Made by a program: the position numbers and the translations under genes. From Cladochytrium replicatum (Eukaryota; Chytridiomycota; Chytridiomycetes; Cladochytriales; Cladochytriaceae): 64,000 nt of DNA. Shown here in pieces: positions 1-9,516 of the stretch. Location of the stretch: the NCBI GenBank assembly GCA_025526935.1, contig JAHLKD010000042.1, positions 310,001-374,000 of the forward strand. The letters are read 5' to 3'. The notes below the pieces were generated by a model, which was not told the origin of the DNA, did no database searches, and saw nothing but the letters and a program-made list of their open reading frames with translations. Numbering within the stretch: position 1 is the stretch's first letter; the number at the start of each line of letters is the position of its first letter.

Positions 1-1
1 C

Positions 2-1183
2 ATTCTCCACCTCGCCATTTCCATCGACGACGCCAGCGCTAACGGCTGCGTTTACATTCTCGACCTTTATCGTTCAAGATTAGAACTCAACACTTTTGAT
101 AATCAGAGTGTGAGCTGGACTGAACGCTCTTTGGATGAAGCGAGCAAGAATGGTCATCTCGACGTCTTGGAGTGGTGGAAGTCGAGCGGTTTGGAAATGA
201 AATGGAGCTCGAGCGCTGCTGATAACGCATCAGCTACAGGAAAATTGGAGGTGCTGGAATGGTGGAGAACTAAGAGTGGGTTAAACCACAAATTCGATCG
301 CTTAAATATGGTTCTTCGTGCCGCCGAAAACGGGCACGCGGACGTGTTGGAGTGGATTAACTCGACAATTGGGCTGAATTATTATCATGACACGATCCCT
401 ATCGAACGCGCCAGCGAGAAAGGACACTTGAACGTCCTTGAATGGTGGAAAGCTAACAATTTGGATCTTCGGTGTAGCCCCTATGCCATAGATAGCGCTT
501 CTATGAACGGACATCTACACGTTCTGCAATGGTGGAAGGAGGAGATCGGACCTCCTTTGGGGTACACTAAGTTGTCAATGGACTTGGCATGTTTGAACGG
601 ACACGTTAATGTGCTTGAGTGGTGGAAGAACAGTGGACTGCAGCTCAAATACAGCTTATCGTCTACAACCAACGCATGCGCGGGCGGGCATATCAATGTT
701 ATCGAATGGTTGAAATTGAACAAGTATCTGTTTCCGTGGGCTCACACCAGTTTGGATGCAGCGAGCAACGCAAGGCAGATCCACGTCCTCGAGTGGTGGA
801 AGGCAAACGGATTCGAATTGGAATGCGAAAGCTGGACGTTGGACAACGCCAGCAAGAGCGGATTCGTTGATGTTCTTGAGTGGTGGCGAATGAGTGGAAC
901 TGGACTGGTCTACACGAGTGCGTCAATGGACGATGCTAGTGAAAGAGGACACATTGATGTACTGGAATGGTGGAAATTGAGCGGGCTTGAAGCGAGATGG
1001 AGTGTCAAGGCGATGGACAATGCAAGTGCTCGAGGTCATGTGGAAGTGCTCGAATGGTGGAAGCTGAGCGGCTTCGAATTGAAATGGAAAAGTCCTCTCG
1101 AGCTTAATAGTTCGAGCCCACGCCGGGAGGAGGTAATTCGATGGTGGAATGCCAGCGGTCTTTTGAGTTCGCCCCCAAAATGA
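2..1183 (+). CDS. Ankyrin-like WW-repeat protein, 5' end cut by the window edge
   Basis: The frame is open from base 2 to the TGA at 1181-1183, and the only M-like start inside is a GTG at 110, so the true start lies left of the window. It holds about 13 consecutive units of roughly 29-31 residues, each built on a pattern like ASxNGHxxVLEWWKxSGLEL. The A-S-x-x-G-H and V-L-E elements resemble ankyrin helices, but the unit is shorter than the canonical 33 residues and has a conserved Trp-Trp pair. Related fungal proteins are annotated as ankyrin repeat proteins; a binding role is inferred only. Intact relative: 43541-44308. No membrane segment or catalytic motif is visible. No intron is needed in the visible part. 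Confidence 0.85.
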   Translation: MLHLAISIDDASANGCVYILDLYRSRLELNTFDNQSVSWTERSLDEASKNGHLDVLEWWKSSGLEMKWSSSAADNASATGKLEVLEWWRTKSGLNHKFDRLNMVLRAAENGHADVLEWINSTIGLNYYHDTIPIERASEKGHLNVLEWWKANNLDLRCSPYAIDSASMNGHLHVLQWWKEEIGPPLGYTKLSMDLACLNGHVNVLEWWKNSGLQLKYSLSSTTNACAGGHINVIEWLKLNKYLFPWAHTSLDAASNARQIHVLEWWKANGFELECESWTLDNASKSGFVDVLEWWRMSGTGLVYTSASMDDASERGHIDVLEWWKLSGLEARWSVKAMDNASARGHVEVLEWWKLSGFELKWKSPLELNSSSPRREEVIRWWNASGLLSSPPK

Positions 1184-1571
1184 ATCATCTCAAGTTTATT
1201 TCTTTTATGCTATATTTCGTGTAATTTGGTCTTGACATATTTACGTATATAGGGTTAGTTTTAAAAGTGGCCGTTTTCGCTGATATGGCTGTAGAATCAG
1301 CAGCGCTGCTCTTCGAATTCGATGATCAGTCTATTCAATGTAACGATAATTGCCACCTGCAGAACTCGCAATAAAAAACAATCCGCAACAGCTTTCCTGT
1401 CTGATATTCATTGAGATCACCCCAAGGCTTGATAACGGGGTGCATTTTTACTTCCTAATTGCTAAATGGTTGGATGATCAGGAAGAAACCAAGTGGGGAA
1501 GCATCTTCAAGCTGTGGTTGGTGAGAATTTTTTGAAAGAGGAAAGGATCCCTGGTCCCCCATCCAACATCC
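1184..1571. other. Intergenic stretch, nothing recognised
   Basis: AT-rich spacer between the ankyrin-like gene and the protease locus. Only short ORFs without recognisable content. Confidence 0.5.
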
Positions 1572-2780
1572 ATGCTTTCAAAGTCACTGTTTGCTTTGAT
1601 CGGCTTTGTCATCAGCCTCACTCTGGCTGATGCACTGGTCGCCAACGTCCACGGCCGAGACGTTTCCATTCCACAGAAATGGCTGCACAAGCACCTCTCA
1701 TACGTGCCACTGATACCATGCACGCCGTTCTGAAAGGCGGTCGGCCCGACGCGGAGGTCTTTGCAGTCATCGATTCCATCAAGGACGATAAGATCAACTT
1801 GCGCGATGCCAAGTTTTCGTTAACCGAGCTATATAAGGCTTCGGAACCTCTCGGCGACTACATCAAAGGGGATCAACCCTTTCCACGGAGTCTCCATCCA
1901 CGCGAACGGATCAGCAATCGTCGTCTTTGGCGACATCGCCGGATTGGAATCAACGAGCCGTGGGTCCGATCCTATTACCACGCTGTCGGAGCTTCTTCCA
2001 AAAGGATTGAGGAAAGCTGACGGCTGGATTTTCCAATCATTTTCAAGACTGAGCCAGCACCAGTTCAGAGCCAGCGCTTCAATGATAGGTCTCCCGTGGA
2101 CGGGGGAATTGCAATCTGTGCAGGTCAAAAGAGGGTGAGATGTGAAAGTGGCAGACTAGAGCGCTTTGAGCTAACTAAGCTTGTATGGAGATGCACCGCA
2201 GGCTTCATCGTGCGAAGTGCTGGAAGAAGCTACATACTTACTTCCCATCACTGTGGATTAGAATGGTGGTACACTTGCAGAGGCGCATCACAGCCAATAA
2301 CCGCATCGGCCAGTCTACTTCATGGAGTCTTTATCAGGATCAGCTCATTAATGTCGAAGGGAGCGTCAGCGGTGCAGTGTGGGACGGCCCTGTGAACGGA
2401 GGGGAGTAATACAATCGTTGCAGAAGGAATGCAGTTCTGTCAAAGCGGGACAACATCAAGTTAGTAAATTGTCTGTTCTATTAAATGGCTCCAACTCAAC
2501 TATCCTTCAGGAACTGTTTGCGGCATTGTTACGGACCTCATTAACAAGAGACGGTGACGGATGAGAATGTATGGTGGCCATGGCCGAAGGGCGAAAAATG
2601 GATGGTGGTAAGGCCATGTGCCAAGGATACAGTGGAGGACCTGGCTTCTCTGTCGATGGTGAGGGAAAGATCTACGGGGTAGGAATCACCTCTGGACTCC
2701 AGCCATGTGGCAATCGAATGATCTTTGCTCCCGCAAAGGATTGCGTCAGCAGCTACGGCATTAGTCCCGTCCAAGGATGA
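1572..2780 (+). pseudogene. Secreted S1-family (streptogrisin-like) serine protease, frame-broken
   Basis: Starts with a clear signal peptide (MLSKSLFALIGFVISLTLAD, ATG at 1572), followed by a pro-region and a chymotrypsin-fold domain. Visible landmarks are VDGGIAICAG near 2096 (mature N-terminus), CTAGFIV...LTSHHC with the catalytic His near 2240, SGTTS...CGIVTDL around 2440-2540, and CQGYSGGPGF with the catalytic Ser near 2625. These match the order in streptogrisin/alpha-lytic type peptidases. Landmarks alternate between reading frames: single-base shifts near 1680, 1873, 2020 and 2290 are not explained by GT-AG introns, although a real intron (GTTAGT...CTTCAG, about 2457-2511) fits. The Asp of the usual GDSGGP is Tyr. 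Best read as a recently decayed gene; assembly error is the alternative. Confidence 0.6.
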
Positions 2781-2919
2781 TTGATAAATATCTGAAAGAA
2801 TATGATATCTATTTAAAACTCTGACCTAGCCATGGTACTGAACACAGTAAACCTGGGAAGTGCTCTATACAGGATCTTCTACTGAAGGACCTCAACGTGG
2901 CCGGAAACTGGAAGATTTC

Positions 2920-3846
2920 TTGCCTTCTCGGTGTACGTAATTTCTCGGCCACTATCCTTCCACCACTGCAGCATGTGCGTATGGCATTACGGCAGGCTGA
3001 TTCGACAGCTCGGGATCATCGTGCTCGGCCACTCGAGTCCGCTGTGATTCCACCAATCAAGCACTAAGAGCTTTTCTTTTGCACTTGCATTGAGGATACT
3101 GTGCTCGGTGTAATGGATCTCAAGTCCGCTTTTCCACTCGAGAACTGATATACGTCCGAAGAGACTGGCGACACCCATGGCAGTCCAGTATAGTTCAAGA
3201 CCGCTTTGTTTCCACCACTCAATTAAATCAACGTAAACTTTTCTGGAGGGAATGTCCATCCTCTGTATACTTATGAAACCAAATGCTTTTTCACCACTCA
3301 AGCACATCCATGCGTCGATTGGAGCTCGCATCGTCCATCGCCTATTCAGTCCACGTCATCTGCAGCCCACGCGATTGCCACCACTCAAGCTCATTGACAT
3401 GTCCATTCGCGCTCACAATGTCAACCACACCAGTCTTCCTCCTCAGCGGAAGTCCACTCGTTCTCCGCCACTCCAAAACTTCAGCACGTCCGTTGGCGCA
3501 CCTTATCTTCAGAGGCTCCTCGTTGTACTTCATAGGGAGGCCGCTTTGCTTCCAACTTTCCAGCATCAAGATCAAGAAGGCCGTTCATGCAAGCCAAACT
3601 CAGTGCGGGTTTGTTGTAGAGGAGCTTGCGACCCGATTCGAGAGGTAGCTGAGTAGGCAAACAAATCCATTTGCGCTCGCGTCGTCTTTAGAGATCTCAG
3701 GGAGCGAATCGAGGCGCTTCAGCTGGACCCCGGAATGAAGTAGCCAGAAGAAAGGCGGAATTTGGATCACCAGCCTAATTTCCCAGTCGGAGGAGTATGT
3801 CGTCGACCAATTCAGCGGGAAGAACAGGTTTGGGGAGGGTCATCAT
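2920..3846 (-). pseudogene. Decayed F-box plus ankyrin-like repeat gene
   Basis: On the minus strand the locus begins with ATGATG at 3846 and reads MMTLPKPVLPAELVDDILL, an F-box-like start closely resembling that of the intact gene at 43541. An in-frame TAG follows after LRLGN. Downstream the repeat pattern continues in changing frames: GHVNELEWWQSRGLQ near 3400, VDLIEWWKQSGLEL near 3200, LLVLDWWNHSGLE near 3060, and MLQWWKDSGREI near 2960. Stop codons and frame changes separate these pieces, so no full-length product is possible. The 3' end is placed where the repeat similarity fades, near 2920. Confidence 0.75.
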
Positions 3847-4509
3847 TGTCCGAGGACATCACTACTAACTTATCTCGTTAACTTTATTTTTATCAATGTT
3901 TAGCTTTCTTCACTATCATTTCGGGATAGCCTGAGGATTTTGAAATCATTCTCGCAGACAAATCCAATCCACAATTAGCCCACTAAACTCCCGCTCAACC
4001 GAGGCTAAAAGAATAGTTTTCATCTTTAGCACGTTTGACGAGATTCGTGGAGAACTGAAGAAGAGATTCGGGCAGGATCTGGAGGCTTAAGGGATGACTG
4101 TCTCAAAGTTTGGTGGGTCGAAGGAATGTGATTACAACCAGTTGTGACTCAAATTGAATGATAAACAAATGATTAACAAAGACATGGCAGATTTGTTTGA
4201 TCGCAAGACAGGGAAAGATCCCCCACGGTTTGACTTTTTTGGTGGACGTTGTTATACTAGATATCAGCTTTATTAACACAAGCAGATCCCGGATTTTATA
4301 GGGTGGGCCATAAAAGCACAGCTGGTGTCCCAAAACTCCTGCCTCGCAAACAGCGTTCAAAGCGTGATTTTTCAACAACAAATATGGCGACAATGGTTGA
4401 GAAAGAAACATTTACTGCAAGAGGAGCAAGCGGAAACAGTATTGAAGGAAATTCAACCGCCATGATCTATCCCGCTTCTTCGACACCTCAAATTCTCTTT
4501 GGTGCGAGA

Positions 4510-4996
4510 CTACCGTTCCGCTGTTGTTTTAAAGTTTTCCAGGGAATATAACCAGAAGTATGCGGCGGGACTTTGGTGGGGCCGTGGATGTCGTGGACAG
4601 GGAACAGAGTCTGACCTAGTAGGTATCGCCTCTGAACTATGTACTGCGTAGCTCGTAGCGCTGGTCGCAATATCGAGAGTGTCAACAGTAAAACTCGAAT
4701 AGATGATTGGAGATACTGTTGTAGCGGGATTACAAAATCCGCCTAGAGATGTAAAGCGGGTAGAATCTATGATGGTAATGTTGATATTAGTAACTGTTGT
4801 GGTCGCGGGTTCTATGGTGGAGGTGATTTCTGCCGTGCTGCCGGTGGTTGACTCGGGAATGGCCATAGTTGTGGAGGTGGTCTCCCAATCGTTGGTGGTT
4901 GTGATATCTGGATCCTCGGTAGTAGTGGTCGTAGGCTCCTAGATACTCCTTTGTACTGGTGGTTGTGATAGGTTCCTGATCTACTGTTGTACTCAT
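4510..4996 (-). other. Threonine/serine-rich low-complexity ORF, doubtful gene
   Basis: Two overlapping minus-strand frames encode Thr-rich sequence (runs such as EPTTTTTEDPDITTTND and ESTTGSTAEITSTIEPATTT), followed by a less biased tail ending at 4510. Mucin-like surface or secreted fungal proteins look like this, but there is no signal peptide in frame, and a frame change near 4935 breaks it. The plus strand is correspondingly GTGGT-rich. Could be a degenerate mucin-like gene or simple low-complexity DNA. The rest of 3847-5040 shows nothing else that I can support. Confidence 0.3.
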
Positions 4997-5048
4997 TGCT
5001 TTGAGATCCGGCTATCAAGAGTCTGGTTCTGCATCAGCAAGTTCCAGA

Positions 5049-5448
5049 GCTGAGCAAAGAGCGTAATCATTCAGCGATTGCACGTGAAAATCACAATTTG
5101 CTCTCTCATTTTGAGAAGGTTACGCTCGTGAGCCGGGTTGGTCCCTTTGTACTTGGTCGCGGCGAGTTCGTTGAGAATGTGCATGAGGCGGTAGGTCGCG
5201 TGCATAGTGAACAGGCACTGCTTGAGTACGAGTGCTTGTGGGCTATTTGGAACTCAGTAAACAAAGATTTCTTGCATGTGAGTATTTCTTGTTGCGTTCC
5301 GTGGAAGATCGCCGTTTGGGAAGCTCTTCTGTTGCAGTATGCTGATGAGGACTTCGTTGGCCTCCCACTCTTTGACGTCTCGGCGTTCGACCAGAGAAAT
5401 GAGTTGAGTGAAATTGGGTGCAGTCTTGATCTTCGAGTTCGCCTTCAA
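5049..5448 (-). other. Possible unrecognised gene fragment with one in-frame stop
   Basis: Minus strand reads from about 5448 as NFTQLISLVERRDVKEWEAN and on to HMQEIFVY, then a TGA, and continues in the same frame as ALVLKQCLFTMHATYRLMHI and NELAATKYKGTNPAHERNLL to a stop near 5049. The helical, charged composition looks coding, but I do not recognise a family. Either a small gene with an unseen intron at the stop, or a relic. 5500-6050 contains nothing recognisable. Confidence 0.25.
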
Positions 5449-6059
5449 TGTCTTCGAATGAAGTAGGATTTGATCTGCCAGTTTGATTGGTCAAAAATCA
5501 AATTTCAACCTATCCGATGAGCAAGATCAGTTCTGATGTCCTAATACGAAGCGGTAGAATCCCTTGAACAGGCCGTATGCCAAGAGCAGGACCGCTGACT
5601 GGTAGATTTGGCCCAGCAGCAGCGAGGACAGCCAGCTGGGAGCAGCGAGCCCATGCTGAGGCTTTAACACGAAATCAAAGTTTGAATGTTGTAGCTGCTA
5701 ATCTGGTTTCCCGTTTCAACAAAAAAGGGTTGGAACTTTCTCTGGTGTATCTGTTTTGCTTCTATTATTGGCTGTGGTTCAATCCCTCCCCGAGCCCACA
5801 TTAAAGATATGCTCTCCCTTTTTGCGGATTTTAACTACTGGATCAATGAAACAAAACTGCTCACTGGAGAGTTCAATTCAAAGAAATCCAAGCAACGTCA
5901 TCCATGATGCCTCTTTGATGCCTCGTTGGTGTATCGGAACGGTGAGCCGGTATCGATTCAACCGTTGAAAGATAAGGGACTGTTGAATGTATTCCGCGGA
6001 AACAGATTCCTATAAAGATGTTCATGAGTGTTGGTGTAATGTCACACATCTGTCTTGTT

Positions 6060-6390
6060 ACTTGCACGGTAGAAAATCCCACCACTCTCACACATCCGTA
6101 TGACAATTGTTTTCACATATTCAAGAGCGACATTGTAGTCATCATCCTCCAGTCCGCTAGGTATCCACGAATCAAGGACCTCAGGTACTGAGAACCGATT
6201 GCTCCGGCGATCTTCGCAGCATTCCACTTCGGCTCCAATCGCTAGCATTCCACCAATCAAGCACCTCCACGAGTCCATTCGCAATCACCTCATCCAGGGC
6301 AAAATGGGTCAAATCCCCTCCAATCCTATTCTTCCACGATTCAAGCACTTCCGATAGCCGTCCTTCAAAACGTCTGAGACCATATGGAAG
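6060..6390 (-). pseudogene. Relic of ankyrin-like WW repeats
   Basis: Minus strand shows degraded repeat units: GRLSEVLESWKNRIGG, ALDEVIANGLVEVLDWWNAS, then in another frame VPEVLDSWIPSGLEDDDYN, and finally HTDV-stop-EWWDF. The spacing of about 29 residues and the V-L-x-W-W core match the family at 2-1183 and 43541-44308. Frame changes and a TGA show it is not functional. Confidence 0.65.
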
Positions 6391-6484
6391 TTTGGTGGTT
6401 TGTGTTCTTCTTCCCCCTTAGTTCAACATCATTTTAGGCAATCCGAGAAAAACGGCATGTTGAGAGTCGTCAAAGTCGTGCAAA

Positions 6485-6531
6485 CCAAAAAAAAAACAAC
6501 AAAACAACAAAAAAACAAAAAAACAAAAACA
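6485..6531. repeat. A/C simple repeat (poly-A with periodic C)
   Basis: A 47-bp run composed only of A with isolated C residues. It lies just past the 3' end of the minus-strand dehydratase gene, so in that transcript it would be a T/G tract in the 3' UTR or terminator zone. Confidence 0.85.
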
Positions 6532-6551
6532 TTTTGGATAGTTTTTGATCA

Positions 6552-7685
6552 TCACATGGCGACGATCGCACGACCGCGCATCGCCAGTCCGCCGTGCTTG
6601 TTGACAGCCCACAACTCATAAGTCTCTGTTTTGCCATCCGCTTCTGAAGTCCTCTTCCCGCAGAGCGTGACGTGGTCGCCAACAATCAGTGGACTCAGTG
6701 CACGGTAGGACCATTTCAGGACTCGAGCGCTAGGTTTTGTCTCCGATAGAAGCTTGTGGAGCTGATTCAGAAGCAGTGTGCATGTTAGGGGGCCATGGAC
6801 CAATCGATCTAACAAAGTAAATCAGATTGGATCAGATGGAGCGAATTTGATGTCATCTCGCCTGGATATCCTTCGACCTTTTGGGTGTACAGTGAATCGT
6901 AATGGATCAAGTGGCTGTTGAATGTGAGCGCAGAGTATCTGAACAGCATAACCGGCGTGGGAACGATCGTTTCCTCCCACTCAGCGTCCTTTGGCGCTAC
7001 AATGACAACACAATCAGCTTCACATACATATCTCATCTCATTGTATCATACCAGCAACGATACGCGGTTCCTTGAACCCCATGTCTTCTTTCAAATACAC
7101 CAACGCGCGTTTCTCAACAAACACCGGCCCAACCTTATCCTCAACGACCCTGTTCTCCCAAACGAACACCGACTCGCCCCTTCCCCCAATCTTCCTCTCC
7201 ACCTCGTCGACCCAAACCGACAACGCGACCCTCTCTCCGATCCTGATCCCCCTCTCCGCAACGAAACTAAATTCCCCGCCCGCCCACATCCTGCGCACGA
7301 AGGGGCTTGGAGGCGAAAAGTCCGAGTCGTATCCGTCGGGGGAAAGGTGTTGCTCTGGCACGCGAGGTGGGAAGAGGACGAGGTGGTATGCTGGTGGGAT
7401 CGGGGATCCCAGGGGCCATCTGAGTTTGTAGGAAGGTGAATCTGTTGCGCCGGAGAGGAATGCGCCGGGGGTGGGTTCACGGTTCTCCGAGGGGTTTGGG
7501 TATATTTTTGGGTTTATGGAGAGGTGGAGGAGATCGATGTGGGAGGGGTTGACTGTGTCGAAGGAGAAGAGAGTTTTTGATTTGATTTTGGTAGACCAGT
7601 CATCGACGGCATCGAGACGAGCAACAGACGACGAGAAACGACGGCGAGAAGCGAGTTTCAGTGAATTTTTAAAGAATAAAGACAT
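6552..7685 (-). CDS. HTD2: Hydroxyacyl-thioester dehydratase type 2-like, mitochondrial (HotDog fold)
   Basis: Model on the minus strand: 7685-7052, 6996-6862, 6808-6552, giving 341 residues. Intron 1 (7051-6997) is GT-AG. Intron 2 (6861-6809) is GC-AG, and removing it restores the conserved join at EGYP/DRLVHGPL. The N-terminus is Arg/Ser-rich without acids (MSLFFKNSLKLASRRRFSSS), as in a mitochondrial presequence. The hydratase-2 motif FRYSALTFNSHLIHYD at about residue 229 carries the catalytic Asn/His region of MaoC-like dehydratases. Known relatives (fungal Htd2p) catalyse the 3-hydroxyacyl-ACP dehydration step of mitochondrial type II fatty acid synthesis, which feeds lipoate production. 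The gene is divergent from the SDF2-like gene with only 29 bp between the two ATGs. Confidence 0.85.
6809..6861 (-). other. GC-AG intron in the HTD2-like gene
   Basis: The donor is GCGAGA rather than GTGAGA and the acceptor is TTGTTAG. There is no usable GT nearby, and splicing here rejoins the HotDog domain in frame. Length 53 bp, like the other introns of the window. Confidence 0.75.
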
Positions 7686-7714
7686 TTTTGAAATTGGGGT
7701 GGCTTGTTACCAAC
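7686..7714. promoter_or_regulatory. 29-bp divergent promoter region HTD2-like / SDF2-like
   Basis: All that separates the start codons of two oppositely oriented genes. Both starts are well supported (a presequence on one side, a signal peptide on the other). The transcription start sites must therefore lie inside the 29 bp, or the 5' ends of the two transcripts must overlap. No TATA-like element fits in the gap. Confidence 0.6.
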
Positions 7715-8646
7715 ATGGTGAAAGTGCTGGCTATCGCGTGTTGGATGGGAATGCTGGGAGTGGGGGTAGCTGGAACAGGGACAGACGACTTTGTCATCGA
7801 AGAGGAATTCAGCCATGTCACTTGTGGGAGTGCTATCAAACTGGCTAATGTGGAAAGCTCGTATCGATTGCACTCTCACTCGGTATCTTACGGGTAATTG
7901 AACACAAGCCATTGGCAATTACCAAACTGACACAATATGTAATAGATCGGGTTCTGGGCAGCAATCAGTGACTGGTTTCGCAAAGGGAGATGACCCAAAC
8001 AGCTACTTTATGGTGTATGGAACAACCACATCGCCTTGCATCAGAGGGTACAAAATTAAAGAAAACCGATGCAAATATTATGTTCATGTTTCGCTGACAT
8101 GCATATTCTAAGAGAAGCAATTGAGTGCAACCGGAAGATCCGTCTTCAGCACGTGAACACCAAGAAATGTAACCCGAAAATGTGAATAATGTATCATAGA
8201 TGGCTGACGTTGTCTCTTGTATTAGACCTCCACAGTCACAGTGGCCATGCTAGCCCTCTGTCGAACAACCAGGAAGTTTCCGCGTACGAAGGAAACGATT
8301 CTGGAGATGGCGAGTGCTTTTTTGAGTTTTCACCAGCCAGTGTCTCTAATCCTTTGAACTTTTCAGAGTGGAAGGTGGTGTGCACAAACTCGGCGCACAA
8401 GTACTGGGCTCGCGAAGAAAACGTCAAATTTGTCCACGGCGACACTGGTCGACACCTCTCCGCTTCCACGCGTTTCCAATACCGGAACCCAATCCCAGGT
8501 ACACTGCCGAGCGTGCGCTGTCGACGAGCCATCTGATTTATTTCGGTTTAGGGCAATTGGAAGTCAGTGGGGTGACGGCAAGCGGTCCATCGGAACAGTG
8601 GGTTGCAGTTGAAGGGATCTATTTCTCGGATCGCAAATACGATTGA
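7715..8646 (+). CDS. SDF2: SDF2-like MIR-domain protein of the ER
   Basis: Exons 7715-7893, 7946-8047, 8113-8168, 8226-8498, 8552-8646, joined at GT-AG sites, give 234 residues, close to the family's usual ~210-220. The first ATG in frame opens a signal peptide (MVKVLAIACWMGMLGVGVAG). Then come MIR motifs: VTCGSAIKLANVESSYRLHS, GSGSGQQSVTG, the second repeat IRLQHVNTKKYLHSHSGH, and NNQEVSAYEG; the third lies around residues 150-215. Stromal cell-derived factor 2 proteins share MIR repeats with protein O-mannosyltransferases and the IP3 receptor and work with ER Hsp40/BiP in protein quality control. No KDEL-like tail is seen (ends DRKYD), so ER retention by the protein itself is uncertain. Confidence 0.9.
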
Positions 8647-8709
8647 TTATGATGACCATGCTTGTACACGGAACTATCAATTTAAAACAAAAACTGAGGA
8701 TCTCTTTGT

Positions 8710-9249
8710 TTAGATTGTCCAGTAAAGATTAGCCTCACGGAGACTGGTTTTGACTGTATTGGGATGAAACCAGCGAGTTGCAATCCTCGTCATAAGATAT
8801 CCCTCCCCATCACATCGCATATGCAAATTCAAGGGGTATAGTCTTTCTCCGCCGATCGTCATGGCTCTGTTTAGCTGTTCCCCAAAACAAATCAAACTCT
8901 GGCGGATCATCAAGCAAATATCCAGATGCGCATCCATCTCCCGCTCCAGGAACTCCTTCCATTCTACTGCAATATTCTCATGCTCTCGCAGCAAATCCAC
9001 CATCGTAACTCTACGCTCTTCGGGAGGCAGGTGGCTCGGGCCAACTCTTCTCGGCTCAACCCCGATCAGGGTTGCCTGTGCAAATTCGAAGTCGTCCAGA
9101 CGACGACGGTTCAGGTGGATGTGGGCGTCGCAGACTTTATTTAGATTGTATAGTCTATTGCACCGGCGAGGATGTATGGTCGGATTGCAAGGGTTTGGTT
9201 GACCATGGCGTCGAGGTTGAAACCACCGTCGAGGATGCTGGCTAATCAA
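8710..9249 (-). pseudogene. N-terminal remnant of an integrase-family gene
   Basis: This 179-residue minus-strand ORF parallels the N-terminal part of the integrase gene at 29067-30750. LPPEERRVTMVDLLREH matches LPEEDRRVAIINLLEHH there. The following segment GYLMTRIATRWFHPNTVKTS lines up with the helix-turn-helix region GYGMQTMADILA-stop-NTLRN. The DDE catalytic part that should follow is absent: the ORF stops at 8710, just beyond the 3' end of the SDF2-like gene. I read it as a truncated transposon fragment; any current function is unknown. Confidence 0.5.
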
Positions 9250-9516
9250 CCTATGAACTATTTGTTTGAAAATGGAAGTGAGTTGAATTTAATAACTACT
9301 AAAGTTGCAAAGAAGCTTAAGTTATTAGTGGATACAAACACGAGTTTGGTTATGGTTCCAGCTTCATATGAAAGACAGCAACTTGTTGGAGTAGATCATG
9401 ATTGTCAGATAGAAATTGGGGGAGTGAAACGATATTCTCCAATGTGGGTTAGAGATGCCGATACACTGAAATCAAACAGGATTTTGAGGACAGCGTTAAT
9501 GTGGCAGCGACGTTAG
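9235..9516 (+). mobile_element. Ty3/gypsy-type retropepsin fragment
   Basis: The frame encodes NYLFENGSELNLITTKVAKK, then QQLVGVDHDCQIEIGGVKRY, and VRDADTLKSNRILRTALMW. This is the order of a retroviral-type aspartic protease: the D-x-G-S active site, a flap-region G-V, I-x-I-G-G-V, and the I-L-G-x-x-F end. The catalytic Asp is replaced by Glu (F-E-N-G-S) and the I-L-G motif has become I-L-R, so the domain should be inactive. No reverse transcriptase or integrase of gypsy type and no LTR was found nearby. The stretch 9517-10880 has no recognisable coding content. Confidence 0.6.

Noticed and set aside
6470-6685. Phe-rich minus-strand ORF ending in a hydrophobic tail
   Set aside because: The hydrophobic tail is just the translated A/C simple repeat at 6485-6531.
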